A stretch of DNA of 64,000 nucleotides from UBA4615 sp964399635 (lineage in GTDB: Bacteria > Pseudomonadota > Gammaproteobacteria > Burkholderiales > Burkholderiaceae_E), in contig CAYNRU010000038.1 in NCBI GenBank assembly GCA_964399635.1, positions 1-64,000 of the forward strand. The letters are read 5' to 3'. Positions 1 through 9,087 of the stretch are shown here, piece by piece. The position numbers were made by a program, and so were the translations under genes. The notes under the pieces were generated by a model. It saw only the letters and a list, made by a program, of their open reading frames with translations. It had not been told where the DNA came from and did not search any database. Positions within the stretch are counted from its first letter, which is position 1. Each line of letters opens with the position of its first letter.

Positions 1-297
1 GGCGTGCCCGCGCCGCTCGCCGACGCGGACCCGGTGGCGCTGGCCCGCGCGGTGTTGCACGACCTCGCCGCGTACGGCGGCAGCAACGTGCTTGCCGCGC
101 ACCGCGACGAGATCCTCTCGACGATGGCCTGCCACGGCGCGGTCCGCGCGAACCAGCGCCTGACGCTGCCGCAGATGAACGCGCTGCTGCGCGACATGGA
201 GTCCACCGCGGGCGCCGACCAGTGCAACCACGGCCGGCCGACCTGGGTGCAGCTGCCGATGGCCGAGCTCGACCGCTGGTTCCTGCGGGGCCGGTGA
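1..297 (+). CDS. mutL: DNA mismatch repair protein MutL, C-terminal end (partial)
   Basis: This is the last 98 codons of a gene that begins before the window. The peptide ACHGAVRANQRLTLPQMNALL followed by NHGRPTW is the conserved C-terminal dimerisation region of MutL, the ATPase that links MutS mismatch recognition to strand incision. ACHGAVRAN and C-NHGRP are the hallmark motifs. The stop codon overlaps the GTG of miaA, and mutL-miaA adjacency is common in proteobacteria. The N-terminal GHKL ATPase domain is outside the window. Confidence 0.93.
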   Translation, partial: GVPAPLADADPVALARAVLHDLAAYGGSNVLAAHRDEILSTMACHGAVRANQRLTLPQMNALLRDMESTAGADQCNHGRPTWVQLPMAELDRWFLRGR

Positions 298-1271
298 GCG
301 TGTGCGCCGCGAGCGACGCGTCGCGCCCCGACGCGATCCTGCTGCTCGGCCCGACCGCCTCGGGCAAGAGCGCAGCGGCGATGGCAGTCGCGCGCGAGCG
401 CCCGGTCGAGATCGTCAGCGTCGACTCGGCGCTCGTCTACCGCGGCATGGACGTCGGCACCGCGAAGCCGAGCACCGAGGAGCGCCGCGCGGTGCCGCAC
501 CACCTGATCGACCTGATCGAACCGACCGACGCCTACTCCGCAGCCGCGTTCGCCACCGACGCGCGCCGGCTGATCGGCGAGATCCGCGCGCGCGGGCGGC
601 TGCCGCTGCTGGTCGGCGGCACGATGCTCTATGCGAAGGCGCTCGCCGACGGGCTCGACGACCTGCCGTCGGCCGACCCAGCGGTGCGCGCGGCGCTCGA
701 CGCCGACGCCGCGCGCGAGGGCTGGCCCGCGATGCATGCGCGGCTCGCGCGCATCGACCCGGCAACCGCCGCGCGCCTGGAGCCCGGCGACTCGCAGCGC
801 ATCCAGCGCGCGCTCGAGGTCCACGGGCTGACCGGCCGGCCGATGTCCGCGCTGCTCGGCGCACGCGCGGCGCTCGGCACCGCGCCGCGGCTCGCGACGA
901 TCGCGCTCGAGCCCTCGGACCGCGCAGTGCTGCACGCGCGGATCGCCGCGCGCTTCGACGCGATGCTCGCCGCGGGCCTCATCGATGAGGTCCGCGCGCT
1001 GCGCGCCCGCGGCGACCTCGCGCCTTCGATGCCGTCGATGCGCTGCGTCGGCTACCGGCAGGCCTGGACCTGGCTCGACGACCTCGAGGCCGGCGACCGC
1101 TCGGCCGCGCGGCTCGCGCGCTTCGTCGACGAGGCGATCGCCGCGACGCGCCAGCTGGCCAAGCGCCAGCTCACCTGGCTGCGCGCGATGCGGGCGCGCG
1201 TCGTCGTCGACTGCCTCGCGCCGGACGTGCCGCGACGGGTGTCCGCTATCATCGCCGCCCATGAGCGCTGA
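294..1271 (+). CDS. miaA: tRNA dimethylallyltransferase MiaA
   Basis: MiaA transfers a dimethylallyl group to N6 of A37 in tRNAs reading UNN codons, the first step of ms2i6A synthesis. Near the N terminus are the P-loop GPTASGKS and the substrate motif DSALVYRGMDVGTAKPS; GGTMLYAKAL and RCVGYRQ further on are also family motifs. About 325 residues is normal length. I chose GTG 294 because it overlaps the mutL stop (GTGA), implying coupled translation; GTG 300 is an alternative. The 3' end overlaps the next gene by 11 bp. Confidence 0.93.
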   Translation: MSVCAASDASRPDAILLLGPTASGKSAAAMAVARERPVEIVSVDSALVYRGMDVGTAKPSTEERRAVPHHLIDLIEPTDAYSAAAFATDARRLIGEIRARGRLPLLVGGTMLYAKALADGLDDLPSADPAVRAALDADAAREGWPAMHARLARIDPATAARLEPGDSQRIQRALEVHGLTGRPMSALLGARAALGTAPRLATIALEPSDRAVLHARIAARFDAMLAAGLIDEVRALRARGDLAPSMPSMRCVGYRQAWTWLDDLEAGDRSAARLARFVDEAIAATRQLAKRQLTWLRAMRARVVVDCLAPDVPRRVSAIIAAHER

Positions 1272-2202
1272 CCCCACCCCTGCGACCGCGGCCCCGGTGC
1301 TCGCGATGATCGGCCTCGGCCGGATGGGCGCCAACATGGCGCGGCGCCTCGCGCGGCGCGGGGCGACGGTGCACGGCTTCGACGCGCAGCCCGAGGCGCG
1401 CGACGCGCTCGCGGGCGAGCCGGGAGTCGTGCTGCAGGGGTCGCTCGCCGACGCGGTGCGCGCGCTGCCCGTACCGCGCGTGGTGTGGACGATGCTGCCC
1501 GCGGGCGCGGCGAGCGAGTCCGCATTCGCCGAGCTGCCCTCGCTGCTCGCCGCGGGCGACCTGGTCGTCGACGGCGCGAACGCGAACTACCTCGAGTCGC
1601 AGCGCCGCGCGCGCGAACTCGAGGCCCGGGGCCTGCGCTTCGCCGACTGCGGCGTCTCCGGCGGCGTCTGGGGCCTCGCCAACGGCTACTGCCTGATGTT
1701 CGGCGCCGACGCCGAGGGCGCCGCGCGGCTCGCGCCGGTCGCGAGGCTGCTCGCGCCCGCGCCCGATCGCGGCTGGCTGCACTGCGGCCCGCCCGGCTCG
1801 GGCCACTTCGTGAAGATGATCCACAACGGCATCGAGTACGGCGCGATGCAGGCCTATGCCGAGGGCTTCGCGCTGCTCGAGGGCAAGGCCGAGTTCGACC
1901 TCGACCTCGCGGCGATCGGCGAGCTGTGGCGGCACGGCTCGGTGGTGCGCTCCTGGCTGCTCGACCTGACCGTCGACGCGCTGAAGGACCCGGGTGCGCT
2001 CGATGCGGTCGCGCCCTTCGTCGCCGACTCGGGCGAAGGCCGCTGGACCGTCGACGAGGCGGTGCGCCAGGGTACGCCCGCGCCGGTGATCGCGCTCGCG
2101 CTGATGAGCCGCTTCTCGTCGCAGGGCAAGGCGGACGTCGCGAACCGGCTGCTGTCGCTGATGCGCAAGGGCTTCGGCGGGCACGCGGTCAAGACGAAGT
2201 GA
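1261..2202 (+). CDS. gnd: 6-phosphogluconate dehydrogenase, short decarboxylating type
   Basis: This protein oxidatively decarboxylates 6-phosphogluconate to ribulose 5-phosphate. Its 313 residues match the short tetrameric 6PGDH class rather than the 470-residue classical Gnd. The Rossmann motif GLGRMGANMA lies at about residues 18-27, and VKMIHNGIEYG is the catalytic Lys/His-Asn segment. The second strand ends in GFD (Asp near residue 41) instead of the NR-type NADP motif, which suggests NAD as cofactor; that is inference. The start ATG lies 11 bp inside miaA. Gluconokinase follows with a stop/start overlap, so the pair converts gluconate to ribulose 5-phosphate. Confidence 0.9.
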   Translation: MSADPTPATAAPVLAMIGLGRMGANMARRLARRGATVHGFDAQPEARDALAGEPGVVLQGSLADAVRALPVPRVVWTMLPAGAASESAFAELPSLLAAGDLVVDGANANYLESQRRARELEARGLRFADCGVSGGVWGLANGYCLMFGADAEGAARLAPVARLLAPAPDRGWLHCGPPGSGHFVKMIHNGIEYGAMQAYAEGFALLEGKAEFDLDLAAIGELWRHGSVVRSWLLDLTVDALKDPGALDAVAPFVADSGEGRWTVDEAVRQGTPAPVIALALMSRFSSQGKADVANRLLSLMRKGFGGHAVKTK

Positions 2203-2771
2203 CCCGCCCGGGCGATGCCCCCGCCTCGCCCCGCTGCGCAGCGGGCTCAGGCGGCGCGGCCGGCGCATCGCACCGGCCCCGGCCCGCGGCAGTCGTCGTG
2301 ATGGGCGTGTCGGGCTGCGGCAAGTCCTCGGTCGGTGAGGCGCTCGCCAGACGCCTGGGCGCGCGCTTTGTCGACGCGGACCACCACCATCCGCCGGCCA
2401 ACGTCGAGAAGATGCGCCTGGGCATCCCGCTCGACGACGCCGACCGCGCGCCCTGGCTCGCGCGCCTCAACGCGGTGCTTCGCCACGCGGTGGCGCGCGG
2501 GGAGCCGGTGGTGCTGGCCTGCTCGGCGCTCAGGCAGCGCTACCGGGACACGCTGTCCGACCGGCTGCCAGATCTGCGCTTCGTGCACCTGTCGGGGAGC
2601 TACGCGCTGATCGCCGGACGGCTCGCGCAGCGTCGTCACGAGTACATGCCACCGACGCTGCTGCGCAGCCAGTTCGAGGCGCTCGAGCCGCCCGTCGACG
2701 CGGTGGTGATCGACATCGACGCACCGGTCGAGGCCCTCGTCGAGGCGGCGGCGCGCGCGCTTCGGGCCTGA
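2199..2771 (+). CDS. gntK: Gluconokinase (GntK/IdnK family)
   Basis: Phosphorylates D-gluconate with ATP, feeding the 6-phosphogluconate dehydrogenase encoded just upstream. The P-loop is MGVSGCGKSSV, followed by the family signatures DADHHHPPANVEKM, GIPLDDADRAPWL and CSALRQRYRD. The 190-residue length includes about 33 low-complexity residues ahead of the P-loop when the GTG at 2199 is used. That GTG overlaps the gnd stop (GTGA). Starts at 2298 or 2301 would sit right at the P-loop strand and look too short. The gene converges with tamB. Confidence 0.88.
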   Translation: MTRPGDAPASPRCAAGSGGAAGASHRPRPAAVVVMGVSGCGKSSVGEALARRLGARFVDADHHHPPANVEKMRLGIPLDDADRAPWLARLNAVLRHAVARGEPVVLACSALRQRYRDTLSDRLPDLRFVHLSGSYALIAGRLAQRRHEYMPPTLLRSQFEALEPPVDAVVIDIDAPVEALVEAAARALRA

Positions 2772-2814
2772 CCGGGCTGCCCGGCCCCGGCCCTCGCCGG
2801 CCGGTCGCCCGGGC

Positions 2815-5800
2815 TCAGTCGTACCGGTAGGTCCACAGCAGGTCGACCGCGTTCTGCGTACCGGCGCGCACGCGGGCCGACAGTCGCTCAGAGATCTCGT
2901 ACTGCAGCCGCAGCAGGTTCTCCAGGCCGCGCAGGCTCTGCTCGTAACTGACGAAGAGGCGCTGGGTGATGCGCTTGCCCAGCGTGACGACCGTGTCCTG
3001 GGCATTGAGCGCGCTGCTGCTGGTGGTGCCGTTGCTGCCGGTCTGCCCGGTCCGGATCGACAGCACGTCCAGGCCGAAGGTCTGCGCGATCCCAGGGCTC
3101 GCGCGGTTGGGGTCGGAGGACGCGAGCAGGGTCGCGGCCGCGGCCTGCAGCGCCGCGCTCTGGCCACCGCTGCGCGCGGTGTCCGAGCCGACCCCGAGCA
3201 CCAGCCAGGACAGCTTGTCCTGGTCGGGCACGTCGGGCTTGGAGACGAGCGTGAGCCGCGGCGCGCGGGCCGTGCCGGTCAGCGCCACGCCCGCCTCCAC
3301 CGGCAGGTAGCGTCGGAAGGCGACGATGTCGATCGCGGGGTTGTCGACCGGGCCGCTGAACACCAGCGTCCCCCGCTCGATCTCGAGCTTCTGGCCGAAC
3401 CCGGTGTAGGTGCCCTGCACGATACGGACCGTGCCGATGAGGCGCAGCGCATCGGGCAGCCGCCCGCGCAGCGTCAGCTGGCCGGCGAGGCGCGCGTCCA
3501 CGCCCGCGCCCCAGACCTTGAACCGTTCACCGAGGTCGATCTGCAGGTCGCTCTGGATCCGGAAGCCCCGCTCTGGGCCCTCCTCCTGCCCGGCGTCGCC
3601 CGCGCGCCGCTCGGCCTGCGCGCCGCCCGCCCGGCGACCGTCGCGGCGCGCCGTCTCCAGGCGAAGCCGCTCGGCCTCGGCGGTGGTGCGCACCACGACG
3701 ACGTCGCGGGCCAGGCGCGGCGCGTTGCCCGCGGTCAGCTCGATCACCCCCTCGTCGGCGCGCAATGCGCCGCCCAGCCGCAGCACCCCGCCGGCGAACG
3801 ATGCCCGCGTCTCGCCCGACAGCGACAGGCGCTGGCCCGCGCCGAGCGGGATCGGCATCCGGTCGAGCACCAGCACGGCCTCGCTGCGCTCGTCGGGCCG
3901 CAGCGAGCCGGTCATGCTCACCGAGCCCTGGCCGCTCGCGAAGCGCAGCGTCTCGATGTCGAGCTGGTTGTCGCGCAGCGTCGCCGCGAACTCCCCGGCG
4001 GAGAGCCTCATGCCGAGCTCGCGCTGCTCGGCGACGAGGCGCGTGCCGGTCACCCGTCCGCCGAGCAGGGGCGCGGCCACCGTGCCCGCGAGCGTGAGGC
4101 GCGCCTGCAGCGCGCCGTCGAAGCGCCAGGCTTCGCCGGCCAGGGCGCGCGTGAAGGCGAGCGACGGCACGTCGAGCTCGGCCGTCCCGGTCAGCGGCAC
4201 GTCCAGCCGCGGGACGAGGCCCTGTGCGGTCCATGCGAGCGGCGCCTGCGCCTGTGCTCTGATCGTGCCGACGGTGGTGCCGCGCACGGCCAGCGTCGCG
4301 CGCACCACATCGCCGGCGATCTCGGCGCGCAGCTCGGCCTGCTGCAGCCCGGCCCGGATCAGCTCGGTGCCGCCGTCGGCCGCGGGCGCCTCGACGGTCA
4401 GGTCGCCCGATTCGCGGAAGGCCTCGACCGTCCCCTGCAGCCCGCCGCCCTCGCCGGGCCTGCCCGACAGGTCGATGCGCGCCCCGAGCCGCAGCGCATC
4501 GGTCTCCTCGAGCCGCAGGCCGCGGCCGATGCCGAGCGCCGCGAGCCAGCGCAGCGGCACGTGCTCGAGCGCGCCCTGCACCTGCGCCCGCCCGCCGATC
4601 AGGCTCGCGCGATCGAGCCGCAGCCGCGCCCCGTCCGCACCATCGACCTCCAGCAGCAGCTGCGCGACGGTCACGCCCTCGGGCGACAGCTGCAGCGCCG
4701 CCGGCCCGAGCAGCGCCACCCTCGGCGACCGGGCGTTCGAGGCCTCGACCAGGCGGCCGCTCCACTGCCCGACGGCGCCTTGCGCGAAGCCGCCCTCGAT
4801 GCGCGCGCGCGCGTCCAGCGCCGGCGCCTTCGCCCGCACCTGCACGGCCAGCGCGTGGCGCGCCGCCGTGCCTGCCAGCTCGGCGCGCACCCCGTCGAGC
4901 GTGGTGCCGTCCCACACCAGGCCGTCGGCCTGCAGGGTCAGCGAGACGGTGTCCGCCGCCGGGGCGACCTGGGCCGCCGGCCGCCCTGCGCCTGTCCGCC
5001 GCGACGCGCCCGCGGCGGCCGCGGGCGGCGCGGCCGACGTCATCGACGCCAGATCCGGCAGGCCGGGTACGCCGGCCTGCGTGAGCGCGGCCAGCAGGCC
5101 GTCGAGCCGTGCGACCTCGATGCGCGCCTGCAGCCGGCGCAGCCCCCCGCGCGGCTCGAGCCGCAGGTCGCGGCCGGTGACGGTGGCGGCGATGCCCGGC
5201 CCGCGCAGCCGGTCGCGCAGCTCGCCCTCGACCGACAGCCGCCCGGCCAGGCGCGGGTCGAACTCCTGCAGGCGGGCCGCCTGCAACACGAGTGCCAGCC
5301 GGTCGCCGACGGCGCCCAGGTCGCCGCGCGCATCGAGCGAGGTGCCGCCCAGGCGCAGCCCCGCTTCCACCTCGCGCAGCCGGTCGGGCTCGTAGCGCGC
5401 CGCCACCGTGCCCGACAGCGGCAGGCCGCGCCAGCGGCTGTCCGCCAGACGCATCGACGCGCGCACCGAGGGCTGCGGCTCGACGCTGCCCGCGACCTGC
5501 CAGCTGCCGTTCAGGAGCCCGGGCGGCAGGTCGGCGAAGCGCGCCGGGTCGAGCCGCGCGACGCTGCCCGCGAGCTCGAAGCGGTACGGCGACGCCGTGC
5601 CCGCCGTGCCCGAGAACTCCGCGACCCCGTCGCGCGCCTGCAGGCGTGCCCGCGAGATCCGGACCGTGTCGTCGGCCCAGCGCGCCTGCGCCTCGAGCGC
5701 CAGCTCGCGATCGGCGAGCCGGGCATCGAACGCGAGCCCGTCGGCCTCCGGGCGCACGCGCACCGTACCGCGCAGCTCGGTCGGGCGCAATGCGCCGTGC

Positions 5801-7047
5801 ACGCGCTGCAGGTCGAGCCGCTCGGTGGCCAGACGAAGGTCGAACTCCGGCCACCTCGCCTGGACCGGCGCGGGGCCGCGCGCCGCGGGGGACGCGGGTG
5901 CGCCAGGTGCGGACGCCGTCGCCGCCGGCGACAGCCGCAACGACGCTTCGCCCGACAGTCGTCCCGGCGGCCCGGCCAGCACCAGCCGCTCCACGCCGAT
6001 GCGATCGCCACCGATCGAGACGCTGGCATCGATCGCGTCGAGGGGCAGGCGGCCGGCGTCGATGCGCCCGGGCAGCAGGTTGCGCAGGGACAGCGTACCC
6101 GCGAGCGGCGGCAGCGGCGCGGCGCCCGCCGGCGCGTTCGGCGGGCGCTCGGCCTCGAACCTGCCCTCGATCCGCGTCTGCGGCAACCCGGCCCCGAAGC
6201 GAGCCAGGTCGAGTGCGCCGACGTTCAGCGTCACGCCGGCAAGCGGATCGGCCGCGAACGGCGCGAGCCGCAGGCGCGCCGACACCGACGCATCGCGCAG
6301 CACGGTACGCACCGAGGCGACGAGCGCGGACAGGTCGCCGTCCAGGGTCGCGTCGACCGCGACCGGCTCGTCGAGCGCGGTGGTCTCGAGCAGCGCGCTG
6401 CCGCTCAGCGGCAACGGCGCGGTGTCGCCCACGGTCACGCTGGCCCGTAGCGCGCCGAACGGCCCGCGCAGGCTCAGCGTGTCGAGGGTCCAGGTCTTCC
6501 GGTCGTAGTGCAGCGAGGCCCGCAGGTCCTCCAGGTGCAGGGGCGCATCGGCGCCCGCCTGACGCACGCTCAGATGCCCGATGCGCGCGTCGGGCACCTC
6601 GAGGGCGATCGGCGCGCGCAGCGAGGCGGGCGCCGCCGCCGGTGCGCCCGATGGCTCGGTCACCACCTCGACGCGCGCCGCCGACAGCGCATCGAGCACC
6701 AGCCGTCGCTGCAGCAGCGCGCGCCAGCGCACCGCCAGCACGGCGTCGTCCACCGACACCGTCAGCGGGCCGTCGTGCCACACCAGGCGCCCGACCCGGA
6801 CGGTGCCGAACAGCGAGCCCTGCGGCGAGGTCATCGACAGGCGTCCGGCCGTCGCCGCCACGCCGCGCTCGGCGAGGGTCTGCAGCATCGACTCGCTGCC
6901 CAGCCACGACAGACCCGCGGCCAGCAGCGCCCCCAGCACGGCCAGCATCGCCATGGCGATCCGCAGCGCGCGTGCTCGCCGCGAGCGGGCTGCAAGCCGG
7001 CCGGGCGGCCCGGCCGGGTCAGGCGCGTCGGTCATGGGCGGCGCCAT
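2815..7047 (-). CDS. tamB: Translocation and assembly module protein TamB
   Basis: TamB is a large inner-membrane-anchored, periplasm-spanning protein that works with TamA in outer-membrane protein insertion and phospholipid transport. The 1410-residue product has one N-terminal membrane helix (AMAMLAVLGALLAAGLSWLG, about residues 30-50), then a long repetitive beta-rich region of AsmA/DUF490 type. The conserved C-terminal DUF490 domain ends near LLRLQYEISERLSARVRAG and YRYD. The ATG overlaps the tamA stop (TGATG), so the two are translationally coupled. Confidence 0.92.
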   Translation of the reverse strand: MAPPMTDAPDPAGPPGRLAARSRRARALRIAMAMLAVLGALLAAGLSWLGSESMLQTLAERGVAATAGRLSMTSPQGSLFGTVRVGRLVWHDGPLTVSVDDAVLAVRWRALLQRRLVLDALSAARVEVVTEPSGAPAAAPASLRAPIALEVPDARIGHLSVRQAGADAPLHLEDLRASLHYDRKTWTLDTLSLRGPFGALRASVTVGDTAPLPLSGSALLETTALDEPVAVDATLDGDLSALVASVRTVLRDASVSARLRLAPFAADPLAGVTLNVGALDLARFGAGLPQTRIEGRFEAERPPNAPAGAAPLPPLAGTLSLRNLLPGRIDAGRLPLDAIDASVSIGGDRIGVERLVLAGPPGRLSGEASLRLSPAATASAPGAPASPAARGPAPVQARWPEFDLRLATERLDLQRVHGALRPTELRGTVRVRPEADGLAFDARLADRELALEAQARWADDTVRISRARLQARDGVAEFSGTAGTASPYRFELAGSVARLDPARFADLPPGLLNGSWQVAGSVEPQPSVRASMRLADSRWRGLPLSGTVAARYEPDRLREVEAGLRLGGTSLDARGDLGAVGDRLALVLQAARLQEFDPRLAGRLSVEGELRDRLRGPGIAATVTGRDLRLEPRGGLRRLQARIEVARLDGLLAALTQAGVPGLPDLASMTSAAPPAAAAGASRRTGAGRPAAQVAPAADTVSLTLQADGLVWDGTTLDGVRAELAGTAARHALAVQVRAKAPALDARARIEGGFAQGAVGQWSGRLVEASNARSPRVALLGPAALQLSPEGVTVAQLLLEVDGADGARLRLDRASLIGGRAQVQGALEHVPLRWLAALGIGRGLRLEETDALRLGARIDLSGRPGEGGGLQGTVEAFRESGDLTVEAPAADGGTELIRAGLQQAELRAEIAGDVVRATLAVRGTTVGTIRAQAQAPLAWTAQGLVPRLDVPLTGTAELDVPSLAFTRALAGEAWRFDGALQARLTLAGTVAAPLLGGRVTGTRLVAEQRELGMRLSAGEFAATLRDNQLDIETLRFASGQGSVSMTGSLRPDERSEAVLVLDRMPIPLGAGQRLSLSGETRASFAGGVLRLGGALRADEGVIELTAGNAPRLARDVVVVRTTAEAERLRLETARRDGRRAGGAQAERRAGDAGQEEGPERGFRIQSDLQIDLGERFKVWGAGVDARLAGQLTLRGRLPDALRLIGTVRIVQGTYTGFGQKLEIERGTLVFSGPVDNPAIDIVAFRRYLPVEAGVALTGTARAPRLTLVSKPDVPDQDKLSWLVLGVGSDTARSGGQSAALQAAAATLLASSDPNRASPGIAQTFGLDVLSIRTGQTGSNGTTSSSALNAQDTVVTLGKRITQRLFVSYEQSLRGLENLLRLQYEISERLSARVRAGTQNAVDLLWTYRYD

Positions 7048-9047
7048 CAGAACACCACGCCGATCGAGAAGTGCAGGCGCCAGCCGCCGGATTGCTGGCC
7101 GCGCGCGAGATCCAGGTTGAGGGGACCGACCGGCGTGCGCCAGCGCGCGCCGATGCCCCAGCCGGCGACCGGCTTGAGCTGGTCGCGCGAGTCGGCCGCA
7201 TTGCCCAGGTCGTAGAAGGTCGCGAGCGCGAAGTCGCGGGTGATCAGGTGCTGGTACTCGGCACTGGCCACTGCCAGGTAGCGTCCGCCCACCGTCGCCT
7301 CGCCGACCGACACGCCCAGGCTCTGCGATGTGTAGCCCCGGACCGACCGGGTGCCGCCGGTGCGGAACAGGTTGGTCGACGGGATGCCGTCGCTGCCCCC
7401 CGCGAACACCGAGCCGAGCTCGCCGCGCAGCACCACCCGGCCGAACTCGCCGGCCTCGCGCGTCGACAGCGGGATCATCATGAGCCCGAACCCGTAGGCC
7501 CGCGTGAAGCTGCGCAGGGACCCGAGCGCCTCCGACGCGCCCGACAGCTGCCCCGACAGCACGTAGCCCCGGGTGGGGAAGATCGGCGAATCGAGGCTGC
7601 GCTGGGTCCACGACCAGCCGAGCACGAGCGCGCGGTTGTCGTAGAGCAGCTCGCTGCCGGGCGCGAACACCACGTTCTGGCGCTCGGCCTGGAACTGCAG
7701 CGACAGCGCCGTCTCGATGTTGCCGCGGCGCCGGTTGCGCGAGACGAAGACCGAGCCGGCGTCCACCAGGTCGTTCTGGATGTCCTGGTGCTCGGCGCGC
7801 AGGCCGAATTGCCAGCGCCGCCCGCCGAGGTCCTGCGGTGTCTCCCAGGTCGAGTACGCGACCTGCCGTTTCTGGTCGAGCTCGACGCCATTGAAGGTCT
7901 GGATGCCCCGGCCGCCGATGTTGCGACCCTCCCAGGCCGCCAGCACGCTGAAGCCGAAGTCGGTGTCGTAGCCGGCGCCCAGCGTCCAGCGCTTGGACTG
8001 ACGCTCGACGACGTCGACGCGGATCGGCACCGTATCGAGCGACGGGTCGCGCTCGAGCGCCCGCGTGTCGGGCCGCACGTTGACGGCGGTGAACCAGCCT
8101 GCGCCGTTGAGCCGCGTCTGGAACAGCAGGATGTCGCGCGCGTCGTACGGGTCGCCGCGCTCGAAATGGCGCAGGCCCTCGACGACCGTCGGCGGATAGC
8201 GCTTGAGCCCCTCGATGCGCAGGTCGCCGAACAGCACGGGCCGGCCCGACTCGACGTCGACGCGCAGCGACGCGGCGCTGCGCTCGAGGTCGACGATCGC
8301 CTCGCTGTCACGGATCTGCGCCCGCAGGAAACCGCCGTCGTGCAAGCTATCGAGCAGCCGGCGCTTGGCAGTGTCCCAGTCGGGCGAGCGGAAGAAGGCG
8401 CCCTCGGGGAGCAGCCAGTCGCGCCGGATGCGCTCGCGCAGCGCCTCGTTCCGGGGCGCCTCGACCTCGCCGTGCAGCACGATGTCCACCAGGCCGACTA
8501 CGGTCTGCGGCCCCGCCGTCACCTCGATGCGAACGCCGCCCTCGATGACGCGTACCTCCACGTCGCCCGCGAAGTAGCCCTCGGCCTCGAGCAGTTCGCG
8601 GACCTCCGCCGGTGCGCGGCGCACGAACAGCGGCAGCTGCGACGGGTCGTAGTCGGCCCGCTGCCGCCAGCGGCCGAGCAGCGTGTATTCGCGGATGAGC
8701 TTGGCGACCGGCTCGGGCGCAACCACCTCGAGCACGTAGTGCGGCCTGACGCGGCCGCCGGTCGGGGTGGGCTCGCCGTCGCCGAAGTAGCGGCCGATCA
8801 GCGGCAGGCCGGACAGGAAGCGCATCACCGGCGACTCGGTGTCGCCGACCGCAGCGGCCGGGTCGGACGCGGGCGCGGGGGCCGCCGCTGCCGGGTCGGA
8901 CGCGGGGGCCGACGCGGCCGCCCCGCCCGCCTGCTCCGAGGGCTGCGCGCGCGCCGGGCCCGCCGCTCCCGCGGCCAGCAGCACCGCGAGCAGGCAGGCC
9001 GAGGCCGGGCCGATCCGCCAGACGGGCTGGTTGCCGCGGTCGCGCAC
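7047..9047 (-). CDS. tamA: Outer-membrane assembly protein TamA (Omp85/BamA family)
   Basis: A 16-strand Omp85-family barrel with three N-terminal POTRA domains that partners TamB. The product has a signal peptide (ACLLAVLLAAGAAGPARA), a low-complexity Ala/Pro/Asp linker, the POTRA region from about residue 85 (RPHYVLEVVAPEP), and a surface-antigen barrel. In the barrel, TGGTRSVRGYTSQSLG contains the conserved VRGY lid motif, and the protein ends in an aromatic residue (GVVF) as outer-membrane proteins do. I chose GTG 9047 because it gives a normal signal peptide; TTG 9059 is possible. Confidence 0.92.
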   Translation of the reverse strand: MRDRGNQPVWRIGPASACLLAVLLAAGAAGPARAQPSEQAGGAAASAPASDPAAAAPAPASDPAAAVGDTESPVMRFLSGLPLIGRYFGDGEPTPTGGRVRPHYVLEVVAPEPVAKLIREYTLLGRWRQRADYDPSQLPLFVRRAPAEVRELLEAEGYFAGDVEVRVIEGGVRIEVTAGPQTVVGLVDIVLHGEVEAPRNEALRERIRRDWLLPEGAFFRSPDWDTAKRRLLDSLHDGGFLRAQIRDSEAIVDLERSAASLRVDVESGRPVLFGDLRIEGLKRYPPTVVEGLRHFERGDPYDARDILLFQTRLNGAGWFTAVNVRPDTRALERDPSLDTVPIRVDVVERQSKRWTLGAGYDTDFGFSVLAAWEGRNIGGRGIQTFNGVELDQKRQVAYSTWETPQDLGGRRWQFGLRAEHQDIQNDLVDAGSVFVSRNRRRGNIETALSLQFQAERQNVVFAPGSELLYDNRALVLGWSWTQRSLDSPIFPTRGYVLSGQLSGASEALGSLRSFTRAYGFGLMMIPLSTREAGEFGRVVLRGELGSVFAGGSDGIPSTNLFRTGGTRSVRGYTSQSLGVSVGEATVGGRYLAVASAEYQHLITRDFALATFYDLGNAADSRDQLKPVAGWGIGARWRTPVGPLNLDLARGQQSGGWRLHFSIGVVF

Positions 9048-9087
9048 GGCGTGTCTCAACCGGGCGCGCCGCCGTCGCGACGGCGCC

